Assembly (NCBI GenBank): GCA_014281115.1
Contig: JACONQ010000001.1
Coordinates: 1,550,001 to 1,614,000, forward strand
DNA length: 64,000 bases
Origin: Laburnicola sp. R22_1
Taxonomy: Eukaryota; Ascomycota; Dothideomycetes; Pleosporales; Didymosphaeriaceae
Reading direction: 5' to 3'
Shown here: piece after piece, positions 35,116 through 45,903 of the stretch
Layout: the number at the start of each line of letters is the position of its first letter
How positions within the stretch are numbered: position 1 is the first letter of the stretch
The notes under the pieces: generated by a model
What the model saw: the letters and a program-made list of their open reading frames with translations, nothing else
Told to the model about the DNA's origin: nothing
Database searches by the model: none
Translations under genes and position numbers: made by a program

Positions 35116-37385
35116 TTAAAGCATCCGGGCATGCATGTCGAAGACATCGTTCCTCCATCCGCCCTCATCCCACTCCTCGATCCTCTCTCCCGCTCTCCTA
35201 CCCTCTTCCTCCCACAACTTGACCACGCTACCAGGCGCATACTTGCCCTTGAACACGCCCTTACCAGGCGCTGCCACACCAACCCTAGTATATAGGTCAG
35301 GATCGTCAGCCGGCGTCAGGCGCGTCATAATCGCCTTGAAGAAGGTGCGTAGATCATCTGGATCCGAAATTCTCGTCGCCCGAAGACGCTCACGCGCGAA
35401 AAGAAGCTCCCGGTTAGCGGCATGTATAGTGTCTGCAATGGCGGTGGCAAGCTGCTTCTCCATAACCTTGCGGATAATGGGTCTGAGCAGCGGCTTCAGG
35501 AGCCAGCCAAACAGGCTGAACTTTGATTTGCGCAAGGTGTAGGTCAGCTTGTGGATGTTAACACGGACAGCGTTCAGCGTGAGTATCTGCTCCTGTCGCT
35601 CTTTTGCGATTTCTACATCAAGGTGAATGTCGATGCCGCGTTCGTCCAATTCGAAGGATGCGATGCCCTCGTCTGCAAGACGGAGCAGGCCTTTGTGAGC
35701 GCGCAAGAGAAATCCGATTTCGTCAGCGCGGAGAGATAGGCCGTCGATATTGATAGTGAGCTTCGAGTCTACCTTTGAGGCAGTACGGAAACGGGCCTTC
35801 CAGATTTCGAAGTCGTTGCGGGTTTCGACTCGGAAGCGGAAAGGGAGGAACGAGGTGTTATTGATAGTCCTACCGGGTTCGAGAATAAGGTTCTCGAGCA
35901 AGAGATCCACTTCAGGAGTGGACACTTCGAGACGTGGAATCGGGATGTACTGAATGGCTTGTACGAAGAGAGGCACGAATACGTTGATGGCATCTTGGAT
36001 AAGCTCGCCGTTGGTATACTGGTTTTGAGGTGAGAGGATGTGGAAGATCTGGGTTGAGGTCTTGATGAGTTTGGCAACGTCCTCATCCTGTGTCACGGAG
36101 TGGAAGGTCTTCTGAGATTGGTCAAAGAAGTTGTCAAGGTCTTTGCGAAGCGAAGACTCTGTCCCCACGCCCTTTGACTTCTTCCTCAACTCTTGAAATT
36201 TCTCGTCAGCGTGCTCGAAGAAATCAGGGTCCGTGAGCAATTTCTGTAGCGAGTTGCCAGCATCGGTCAACAGGTCTTCAAACTCAGGGTCTTTTTTGGA
36301 GTGCTCCAAGACCTTGTGAAAGCTGTCCTCCAGCTTTTTCCACTCTGAATGATCTCCAAAAGAGCTTATGAGGGTCCAGAAGTTCTTCACTGCTCTTTCC
36401 ATGGCAGGATTCGTGTTCACATCTTCTTGTGTGGCACCCATGGCATCTTCGGCCATACGTGAGTATGCTAGAGCATATTGTTGGAGTAGTAGGGCAAGAG
36501 TGGAGACCGAGTCAGAATAGTCTCGCTTCTTCCGCAAGTTCGTAACGGTCTTCTTCAATCGATACAGCAAAGAGTCTCCCTCCTCGCTTTGGAGCTTGTC
36601 TGCCAGACTGTGTTGAGCCTCTTTGGCAACTTTTGATGTGCCAGAACCGACAACCTTGGCGACCTCGGTGACTTCGCCATTGAGGTCATCAGCCGTGGGC
36701 GGCGGCCCCGACTCTGCGCCAGGCTCTTTTAGAGTCTTCTGCTCAGCCTCGGAGGGTTCTATCTGTTTGCCCGCCTCCTGCGCCACTTCTGATAGTGTGA
36801 ATGCGGTATCCTTGAATACTTCGCGGCCGACAGTATTGAGATCTGACAGGAAGATGCGGAAGTCGGAGTTGGTCAGCAGCAATGAGCCAACCGTTTGCAG
36901 GCTGCTGTAAGCTACATGGGCATCAGTTGCGTTCTGCCAAATAATCTCCAGGGTCGCTTACCTGCTGCAACATCTGCCTTGGTCTTCGACTTGGCGGCCC
37001 GGTGCGTAAGGTCATCCACATGCACCGATAATCTCGATTTAGACAAGTACCAAATAAAGTCCTGTATCTGGTCGCTGCTATTTTTGTGTTGTAGGAGCTC
37101 AATGAACTCATGCAGCCACTTCTTGGTGAACTTGACAAGCAGGCGTCCAGAGTCGCTGAGGTCTGGATTGTCGGGATTCAGGACGTCGGCGGCCAATAGG
37201 CTTCGCAGGTTGATGATGACCTGCTCGTTGGACGGCATGAAACCCTTGCCCAGGGCTCGGATCATTTGGTACGAGTGCAGTTTCTGGTGGACCTCACGCT
37301 GCATCACCGTGTCATGGCGGTACCGGGGCAGCAGCGGACGCTGGTCGTCAGCGGGCGACTTGCGGAATCCGAAGCAGGACGACAT
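35116..37385 (-). CDS. HAM1-like protein (DUF5923/DUF4449 type) (2 exons)
   Basis: Minus-strand exons are 37385-36962 and 36911-35116, with a 50-nt intron, giving 739 residues. The N-terminal two thirds is helical and charged (MSSCFGFRKSPADDQRPLLP, then KGFMPSNEQVIINLRSLLAA, NSDFRIFLSDLNTVGREVF). The C-terminal third has strand-rich blocks around TPEVDLLLENLILEPGRTIN and LLKPLLRPIIRKVMEKQL. This combination matches the fungal HAM1-like families with an N-terminal and a C-terminal domain; the C-terminal part may adopt a BPI/LBP-like (TULIP) lipid-binding fold, which is inference. No signal peptide or membrane segment is obvious. The cellular role is not known to me. A 10-bp tandem repeat lies 156 bp upstream of the start. 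Confidence 0.75.
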
Positions 37386-38854
37386 GGCGGAGTCGATGCT
37401 GTGTTGCTGCTCGGGAATTGAGAAGTCGGGTCAAAGAGAACATGACCAGAAGGGTGGAGGTGGCAGCTGTAGCAGTAGCAGCTCCCTTGTACAGCCTGGA
37501 AGCTGCTTCACTATAGCTGCCACGCGCTCATGGTGACGGAGGAGCGCGTAGGAGCGCGTAGGATCGCGTAGGATCGCGTAGGATCGCGTAGGATCGACGT
37601 CATGGTGCCCGTGCGCCAAGCGCCCCCACGCACCCCACGCACCCTGGAGCCTGGAGCCTCCAACACCACGACAGCGGTTGAAAATGCTGGCCGTGCTATT
37701 TCTCATTTTCTATGTACTCTGCCAAAGAAATAAAAACATTCCCTGCACCCTGGAGGCCTCTGTCGCCCGCCCCCATCGTCACATGATTCCAGCGATGCCG
37801 AGGTCATGTCTTCGTGGGCTTTCAATAATCAAGACCATTGCCAGTACGGTACCTCTAGAGATAGCCAAAAACGTCCCCGAAGTTTGCCGAGTGCCCGAGG
37901 GCAAGCTTTCCCCGCACCCGTCTTTTCGGAACTCGAGGTGTTCATCTGCTTGGCGCTGCGTCCGTCCTTGTTAGCTGCAGGGACAAAGTTCAAACGAATG
38001 CACGACTCCCCATCACATTGTAGATGCTCCTGCTTCCAATCGACGCGGGTGATTGCTGACCAAACAGCGCGCGACAGGCCGTGGCCGCGTTCCGTCACGG
38101 CTCACTCACCGCCGAAGCGCAACATGCGATTCGGAGGAAGAAGCAAAGGGCAGTCGGTGAGCGTCTGGTTGCCGTAGCGCATGCATGGCACGAATGGCAA
38201 CAGCGCTGATGAATAATGGGCGCGCCTGGAAGCCGGCCATGGGCCATGTGGCCTTCTTCTAGATGGCTAGGCGACTGGGTTGAAACCGTCAAGCTGTCAA
38301 ATTCCGAGACTGCTGCGAGCTCGGGAAGCCAAGCCACGTCGCGATTCGACATGGGAGCGCCATGAACACTGGCATCGTATGTTGTCGAGCCGCGCACCGT
38401 CGTCGTCCTGAAGCCTGACGACGTTGTTGAGGTGAGCGGCGTGGAGCCGTCCCCCAGCGTCTGCAGCGTACTGCGCAAGCATTCCGACTTGTTCCGATGG
38501 CGTGCCGTATACCTAGCCAGTCGCACTACTTCTGCAGTCTTCTGCAGTCTTCTGCCGTGCCAATCGTTCAACAACAAGTTCAACAACAAGCCTCACCAAG
38601 TCTTCCAAGGGTGCGAGGCCGCCGGGCTGCTCCCAATTGGGCAATTTTTCTGGGACGCTGCTGGTGTGAAATGCACTGATGCAGCCATGCTGTGAGCCCG
38701 GCTCTCCACCCTGCGCGCTGACCCTGCCATACCTCGCCGTCTCCGATAGGCAGACCTGCTGCGGACAGTCCCATCGTTGCCGTCTAGTCCCGCACCCGCG
38801 TCCCATTTTCTTCTTATTTGCCGCACCTGTCTCGTCGTCTCCCTGTGCTTGTCA
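37386..38854. promoter_or_regulatory. Divergent intergenic region, HAM1-like gene and malic enzyme
   Basis: 1,469 bp without a supported gene. It contains the 10-bp tandem repeat at 37541-37596, a duplicated word GTCTTCTGCA near 38,540, and the duplicated word AACAACAAGTTC near 38,570. A pyrimidine-rich run precedes the malic enzyme start. Confidence 0.5.
37541..37596. repeat. 10-bp tandem repeat, 5.6 copies
   Basis: The unit GGATCGCGTA (first two copies GGAGCGCGTA) repeats without spacing. It lies in the promoter region of the HAM1-like gene. It is GC-rich and contains CGCG, unlike the AT-rich arrays at the left of the window. Confidence 0.92.
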
Positions 38855-40945
38855 ATGCTGAGCTTAAACGCCTTTAAAGCCGGCCTGATCTCCCGGGCCT
38901 CTTGCTTTCCCAGAATCTCTTCCTCTTCCCATCACTTCCCTCGCTTTTTAGCAACAGTTGCCAACATGACTTCCGCCCAAGCACAACGGCCCGATGCGCC
39001 TACGAGGCAGCTCAGCACCACGTAGGCGCCCCAATTCCCCCTGCCGCTGCACAATTGCTCACGTACTCTACAGCGGCGGCGACTATGACCTCGCAAACCC
39101 CCCAGAGGTGCGCAAGTACCTTGGTACTTACGGCCTGACTCCCCCGGCAGTCGAGAGCCACCATGTGCAGGCACAGCGATGTGAGCATGCTCAACGCGGA
39201 AGCAGCGAGCTGGCACACTAACAGCGGCAGGCCTCCGACTCCTAGCCATGAAGCCCACTCCCATTGAGAAATTCCAATACCTAGTGCATCTGCGCGCCAC
39301 CAACGTCCACCTGTTCTACCGACTGTTGTCAGAAAACATCAAGGTGAGTCACCGGCTTGCTGCAACTCCACGGCCGTATAGCACATGTACTGACAATTGG
39401 ACAGGAGTTGACCCCCCTGATTTACACCCCCACTGTCGGCGAAGCCTGCGTACGATGGCACGAGATTTGGACCCAGCCCGAGGGCATGTACCTCTCCTGG
39501 AACGACCGCGGCCACCTTCGCCAGATCCTCGATAACTGGCCGCACGAGGTCGAAATCACCGTCCTCACCGATGGCTCAAGAATCTTGGGGCTTGGAGATC
39601 TCGGTGTCAACGGCATGGGCATTCCCGTTGGCAAGCTGGCGCTATACGTTGCCTGCGCTGGAATCAAGCCCGACGGTACTCTGCCATTGACTCTAGACTT
39701 GGGCACGAACAACGAGGCTCTGCGCAATGATCCGCTATACATGGGCTCTAGGATGCCCAAGGTCACTGCTGCCGAGGAGAAGGAGTTCCTGGACGAGCTC
39801 ATGGAGGCGCTGACGGATAAGTGGCCCAGGTAAGCGTGCTTGTATAACATGTTCAAAAGCGGAAACTGATCGCGTGCAGCATTGTCATCCAGTACGAAGA
39901 CTTCAAAAACCCTTTCCCCGCCCTCGAGCGATACCAAAACGCATACTGCATGTTCAATGATGACGTGCAGGGTACTGGTGCTGTTATTGTTGGTGGCTTC
40001 ATCAACGCCGTTAGGGCATCAGGTGTGCCCGCGAAGGATCACCGCGCCATTTTCCTCGGTGCCGGCAGCGCCGGTGTTGGTGTGGCCAAGCAGATCGTCG
40101 AGTTCTTCATCAAGGAGGGCGTGACTGAGGAGGAGGCCCGCAAGAAGTTTTGGTTCGTCGACTCAAACGGCCTCGTTACCCTTGACCGGGGCGACAAGCT
40201 CGCCGACCATAAAGTTTACTTTGCCCGAGATGACAACAATGGCCGTCAGTACCAGTCTCTGTCGCGCCTTATTGACTTTGTCAAGCCCACTATCCTGATG
40301 GGTCTTTCCACCATTGGCGGTGCTTTCAATAAGGATATCCTCCAGAGAATGGCTAAGCTGAACGACAGGCCTATCATCTTCCCTCTCTCCAACCCGTCAA
40401 GCAAATCAGAGTGCACTTTCGAGGAGGCCGTACTGAACACCGAGGGTCAGTGCCTGTTCGCTTCGGGGTCCCCTTTCCCGTCCTTGGAGCACAACGGCAA
40501 GCTACTCACCCCAGGCCAGGGCAACAACATGTATGTCTTTCCTGGTATCGGTCTCGCTGCTATCCTTTCCAAGGCCACTTCTATCACCCAGGACATGATC
40601 TATGCCTCTGCAGAGGCACTTTCCACCTCACTCAACAAGCAGGAGGTTGCTGATGGCTGGCTGTACCCCGACATTCGCCGCATCCGGGAAGTCTCTGTGG
40701 TTGTGGCCCGCGGTGTCATTCGTGCAGCTCAGAAGAACGGCGTAGACCGCACCGTCGAGCTGCGCGAGATGCCTGATGATCAGCTCGACCAGTACATCAA
40801 GGAGAGGATGTACGACCCTTTCAGCGAACGTGAGAACGCTACGTTCCCCGTTACTTCCGCTGCAGGCACAAACGGCCACCACGCTTATGCCAACGGTAAT
40901 GGTGTCAACAGCATCACCAATGGCCTCAATGGCGCGCATTTGTAA
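38855..40945 (+). CDS. MAE1: NAD-dependent malic enzyme, probably mitochondrial (5 exons)
   Basis: Exons are 38855-39021, 39074-39180, 39231-39343, 39405-39829 and 39880-40945, giving 625 residues. The enzyme decarboxylates malate to pyruvate with reduction of NAD(P). Family blocks are in order: LTPLIYTPTVGEAC, LTDGSRILGLGDLGVNGMGI, FNDDVQGTGAV, the nucleotide fold LGAGSAGVGVAKQI, and FPLSNPSSKSECTFEEA. The first 37 residues (MLSLNAFKAGLISRASCFPR and on) are Arg/Ser-rich without acidic residues, a good mitochondrial presequence. A second in-frame ATG at 38,966 would give a protein lacking it. The first intron was placed by frame restoration (ACC|GGCGGC). NAD rather than NADP preference is inferred from the presequence, not from residues. 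Confidence 0.92.
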
Positions 40946-42238
40946 TGGTTACGACCGTCTACCACGGTTGACGTGGCACGTCTTGCATTTTGGCACACGC
41001 TTTTCGCTAATTCATCGCATTTTCGGTCTCTACCGGCGCTGCTCAGCTTTTTGTAGGACATAGACTGACCCGATCGAATACGACTTGGATACCCCCTACC
41101 ACTTCCCTGGCACGACTTTGTATCCACCTAGACTACAGTTTGTAATGTAGACAAGCGCGTTTGCTCGTTATTAGAAGTAGACGAAAAAATACCTGTATCC
41201 TGGTCACGATCCACATTGATCTGCGAATGGTCCCAAGACGTGATGTTACCTTGCCGTGGTCGTGCTACATGTGCAACTCCCTTATCAACACGCGTCATCC
41301 ACGACCATGTGTGCGTCGTAGACATCATGCTTATCAGTCTGTGACATGCACAATGCCCAGAACATCCGACTCTCCCCGGCGACCCCAGACGCTTGGGTCG
41401 GAATGGAGTCGGTCTGTCTGCCCGATCCCGGGGACTTGTGGTGGGGGGATCCAGACAGATGGCTGCGCTCGTGGTGTGTTACGGTCAGGGTCAGCGATCG
41501 CTTTTCTACTTACCATCGTACGGGATACTTCGGGGTGTAGAGCGGGGTGGGAAACGTGGTTGGTGAGTTGGGTTTTAGGCAGCAATCAGGGTGTAAAACA
41601 AAGGTAAAACAGCAATTAGCTATCAGATACTTAAGTAGCTCCTATCCCTACGTTCGGAGATTAGATAAATTGGATACTTATCAGCCACTGTTACTGTTCA
41701 ATATTGGGGTTGACTTTGGCAGTGTTTAGGAGAGCGGGTATGATGATGTAGTTGTTGTTGAACGAGCAGACGCGGACGTAAATTTGTATGGTTATGGTTG
41801 GATGTAGCCATATGTCGACCTTAGCGAAGGGTTTTGTAGCTGACACAGGTCAGGCTCCGCGGCATATGGAATCTACGAGTAGTGAGTCCGCACTATAACA
41901 AGAGAATAAGACTAGGATGAGGATAAAATCACAGAACCTGTGCATCAATATCCAATACTAAGAACGTTCTTCTCAAGGCACACTAGTGAGGATCCATGCT
42001 ATACATGAAGTTAAATTGGAACATTAAGTGATTACATACAGGTATAGAAGCCATTCGAGAGGAAATATTATTGTGTAATCAGCCTCCTCGATGATGTGAA
42101 CTGCGTATAGAGATACGCTCACGACTCCCTCATTAATCATTATCTATGCCACAGTCAGCTTTGAAAAGCAACTTTTATGAACGAGACTGGAAACGTACCG
42201 ACATTATCATAGCCAGAGTCTCTTCGATGACACCGTAC
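40946..42238. other. Intergenic region between convergent malic enzyme and unknown gene
   Basis: 1,293 bp. Frames here are short and overlap on both strands. The stretch from about 41,600 is somewhat AT-rich. No RNA gene or mobile element was recognised. Confidence 0.5.
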
Positions 42239-42823
42239 TCATTCTTCTTCCAGACAGCCCAACTTGTCTTTCCACTGGGTTCGCGCAAACAATGATCCAT
42301 TCAGATACGCATCAAGCTGCTGCTCGTACACCTTTTGCAAGCACACGTCGCTTTCTTTGACCCTCAGATCCCTTAACGTCTCGTGCCTGGGGCTCTTTTT
42401 CCTCTTCAAATTTCGCCTCGGTGCTTGAGGTAGTGGCTCCCATTCATTACCCCAACTGGATACATCTGCTGGTGGAAACGCGTAACCCTGTGATGTCGAT
42501 CTTTCCGACGAAGACCTAGGTCCAGATACGATAGATGCTGAGAATGCGTAGGATCCGAGGGACCTAAACGATGCCGTTGGCGACGATGGTGCCGATGCCT
42601 GTGATGAAGTTGGGCGCGGAGAGGAATCTCGGATGTTGTGCACCTCGACGTGTAACGTCGTGGGAGGCGGTCTTGTTCGATTGCTGAATAGCGGCCTAGG
42701 AGCGAGATTGGATGCGTTGAGCGGTGTTGGTGGAGGGTGTTTCCAATATTGGTATCGATGGTTCGGGTTGCGAGCTGGTAATGGGGGGGTTGGACTACGC
42801 GTATATCTCTCTGTATGCTCCAT
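42239..42823 (-). CDS. Hypothetical Ser/Pro-rich protein, 194 residues
   Basis: A single uninterrupted frame of 194 codons. The composition is biased: Ser/Pro/Arg-rich in the first 120 residues, then a basic cluster (RRNLKRKKSPRHETL) that could act as a nuclear localisation signal, then a more ordinary segment with YEQQLDAYLNGSLFARTQW and an acidic end. The C-terminal 60 residues look like real protein with mixed composition. I do not recognise a family. No neighbour suggests a role, and an upstream exon cannot be excluded. Confidence 0.45.
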   Translation of the reverse strand: MEHTERYTRSPTPPLPARNPNHRYQYWKHPPPTPLNASNLAPRPLFSNRTRPPPTTLHVEVHNIRDSSPRPTSSQASAPSSPTASFRSLGSYAFSASIVSGPRSSSERSTSQGYAFPPADVSSWGNEWEPLPQAPRRNLKRKKSPRHETLRDLRVKESDVCLQKVYEQQLDAYLNGSLFARTQWKDKLGCLEEE

Positions 42824-45026
42824 GGCTCACGAACAGATGTTTGCGCGGCAGTGGTAACAGTCCAAGCATACACCAAGGGACGCTTCGGACCTAACTATCG
42901 AAAGATGGCGCGAGACGAATTGTGCGGAACCAAAGAGCTGCTCTGCTGAGGTCTCGCATGGCTTAAAATAGAGAGGCGGGTGCTGCCAGTAAGCCCCACC
43001 ACACCATGTCATGCGACAAACCTGCGTACCGACCCGCACACAACCATTACGTCGGGCATCTCAGCTTTCTTGGTAGGCTTACATGCTTGTGACCTGATTG
43101 TTGCTGGGACTAGCCAACGGCGTTGGATGGTTCAGCGACGGTGTGAGCTTTACGAAGGGCTGGCCCGGGTGGAAATGGGCTGCAGACGCTCGCATATCCG
43201 ACGCCGATCAGCGCGATCTATGTCGCGTTGGGCAGGTTTGTCGGTGTATCATTTGAATGTAAGATGCGAGCAAGGGTGGAAACGGTGGGTGGGTCTGACA
43301 ACGAGGGTAGTCTACTGATGGTCCAGCGGCGCGGGCCACGAATTTTCAGAACAGGGCACTCCCCAATATATTGCCAACTCAATGCGTCGAACCATCTCAT
43401 GAAAATTCAAATAAATAGACGGCAGAATCACTTCTTCGAATTTTCTTTATCACGACCTGGGTGCCTACTAAAAGCAAACCAAAATGAGTTCCACCGAAGC
43501 ACCTGACATCATTCACCAAAGCTGAACTAGGCCTAGCTAGCTGAATGCCATCACCAACTACTTGGTCACACACCCATCTCTCTTCTGATAGTCCACGTGC
43601 GAGAGCTGAGCAACATCTAGTTGCCTTGTTCAAGAGGCGGTCACAGAAAACCCAGGAGCCACACCTCTGGAGAGCCGGACTTGCTATGCTGTTCTCCGGT
43701 CCTAAAAAAGCTAGTAGTCTACACTAGTTTCTAACGGGATGTTCAGCCTATAATTCGTTCAGTAGCGAATGGAATGGCAAAGTACATCGAACAGGTGGAT
43801 TTGCATGTCATTGGCTGGAAGAACATCTTCATCACGTTACCACCCATGAATGCAAGATGTTGAATGGGAAAGTTCCAACGCAATCTAGAAGGCCCAAGGT
43901 TAGTCCTAGAAGTTCTTCGTCGCTCAAATTCGTTGTTATGGACGTATCCATGCGCATTCACGCAGCCAACGTGAAGGTCACCCATATTATTCAATCGAAG
44001 CAGTAGAGAGCGAGAATTAAATATGGAAAAGGAGTTTCAAAATCCAGGAGTCGGCTATACACTCATCAACACTTAATGAATTGTTACCGCATATGCAACC
44101 CGTGGAAATGGGAAGGAGTTTCGATTCAGACATTAGAATCGGAACCTCACACCTGGCCTATGCAATCGTAGAGCACCGTTCGCAGACTATGTGGAACAGA
44201 TCACGGTTTTATATCAAGAATTTACTCATCATGCGTATGTGGCTTGGCTTATTCTTCTCCGTGGAAATATCTCAATCCGTTCTTACAAATTGGAGAATCA
44301 CTCTGAAGCTCACCCTCATGAAATAATTTGTGTCAGTGTGGCCAACGTACCGTAACAATATTACGGCCCGTAGCGGTTGCATATAGCCGGACAGGACACA
44401 GTATATATAGTAATTAGTGCACAGGTGAAAAGACCAATATTTGGCCTATGCCACTACGGGCCGTAATATCGTTATGGTACCTTGGCTACTCTGAAATTTT
44501 TAATTTTGTGTCCGATACCAAAACCCCAGACAGCCAACAATACAGTATACCAACTACATTTATAGTTTAGTTAATATAGCTAAAAGTAATTCTTTATATA
44601 AAAAAGCTTGCTTTTTTTTGTCATCACCTTTTTACGCCCTTTTTGATTACTAAGCAGGGGGCTCTGCTTTTTTTGTCATGTTATTTGAGATGAAAGCCTT
44701 TGTCGTCCTACCCCTAGGTAGATAAATTAACGCCACATATAAAAAAGCTTATAGAGGTATTTCTACTGATTATTTAACTGTATAGAGCTTATAGAGGTAG
44801 CTAGTGTTGACTTCGTACGCAGGTAGCATCGGCCACTTTCTTTCATGGGGGTGAGCTCCGCTTAAGGAGTATAATGAATACATCCATATGGAGCATGTCC
44901 GGCCAGAGGTACTCAAAGATGAAACAAGCGTAGTCTTCAACCAGCTCCGACCGGTGTGCGGCCGATGTACTTCTCGCAAACATGCAAAGGTTCCACCCTC
45001 GACGTCATTACATCAGTCGATCCCGC
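42824..45026. other. Gene-poor 2.2-kb stretch with MITE and AT-rich island
   Basis: No coding region is supported. It contains the MITE-like element at 44334-44493 and, right after it, an AT-rich island of about 250 bp (44,500-44,770). In the island the words ATATAAAAAAGCTT and AGCTTATAGAGGTA each occur twice, suggesting further transposon debris. Confidence 0.6.
44334..44493. mobile_element. MITE-like element, 160 bp with ~45-bp terminal inverted repeats
   Basis: The left end CAGTGTGGCCAACGTACCGT and the reverse complement of the right end CAGAGTAGCCAAGGTACCAT align over about 45 bp. The shared inner block is ATATTACGGCCCGTAG. Between the arms lies only ~65 bp with no coding capacity. CAG(T/A)G ends are seen in hAT-related elements, but the 8-bp flanks (ATTTGTGT and AAATTTTT) are not identical, so no target duplication is proven. 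The few differences between arms are mostly transitions. Confidence 0.75.
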
Positions 45027-45332
45027 CTAGTCATCCTCATCGATCTCAATAACGAGGCTACCGCCCGCTGTAGTGCAAGCCCCGTTTCCTCCGCACTGCG
45101 AACAAAAACTCCGCACGATGCTTTTCGATCCTCGACAGTATATGCACCAATCGTAAAATTGCTGACTCCGGGGGTTGCCACTGTTGCAACCGCATTGCGA
45201 AGGCTGCCAGACTCTAGTGCCGTTGTCTTCGAGCCAGAAACCGCCATTGCCGCCACATGGACATGTTTGCCACATTTTGCCGTCCGCATCGCACCGTAAG
45301 CATCTGTCGTATGCTACGCCGGGACAAGGCAT
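45027..45332 (-). CDS. Small cysteine-rich protein with CxxC pairs, 101 residues
   Basis: A single-exon frame of 101 codons with 12 cysteines and many glycines. Pairs include CLRC, CPCGGNG, CGC, CIYC and CSQCGGNGAC. The CxxC-type pairs with GGNG recall the zinc-binding CxxCxGxG repeats of DnaJ-type co-chaperones, but no J domain is present. It begins MPCPGVAYDRC without a signal peptide, so an apoplastic effector is unlikely. It ends in an acidic tail (IEIDEDD). A small zinc-binding protein is the best description. Confidence 0.5.
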   Translation of the reverse strand: MPCPGVAYDRCLRCDADGKMWQTCPCGGNGGFWLEDNGTRVWQPSQCGCNSGNPRSQQFYDWCIYCRGSKSIVRSFCSQCGGNGACTTAGGSLVIEIDEDD

Positions 45333-45903
45333 GGCGAAGCGTGATGCTGCTTGATGACTCGGTCACTAGAGATATTTAGTTGAAACCGGATAGAATAAGA
45401 AACATTTAGCACCGGTACCTGAAGGTGGATCAGTAGGATTTTGAGATCAGAAGTCTAGGGTATCTGATGGGTCGGAGTTGGGGAAGGCGAAGTAGCTTCA
45501 AAACTATATACCACAGGAAGCATTCGGTGGTGAGTTGTCATTCCGTTATTGGTGCTGTAATGCTTCACATAATTGGTGTTTTGTCGATGCCTTTAGTTCC
45601 AGGGCGAGAATGACAAGGCTGTCGCGGTCTGTAAGACATGTGTGCTGACATTGCAGCTTGACTCACCTATCAAGTTGACACCAGCCTTCCCTTTTCGTCT
45701 CAATACAGCTCCAATGCAAATGATCGGTGCATGCTGGACCTACTCAGCTCACCGTGGGAAGGCAGGGCATCAACTAGAAAATTGATAAGCTAGTTAAATC
45801 CTACCCCACGCTATACTATGCTAAAAAACCACAACGCCCATGTGTTGGTTGCACAAACCTTAACGCCAGACAAGACACCCCGGACACATACCCTCAAACC
45901 TCC
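45333..45903. other. Intergenic region upstream of the Cys-rich gene
   Basis: 571 bp with no gene recognised. It would contain the promoter of the Cys-rich gene and the 3' end of the patatin gene. Confidence 0.45.

Noticed and set aside
38095..38589. 164-codon minus-strand frame upstream of malic enzyme
   Set aside because: Composition is irregular (Cys/His/Arg-rich), it resembles no family and it lies in a promoter region with small repeats.
44334..44493. Reading the 160-bp inverted repeat as a transcription terminator or RNA gene
   Set aside because: Arms of ~45 bp with matched ends and an asymmetric 65-bp centre are typical of a MITE. No gene ends nearby and fungal terminators do not take this form.
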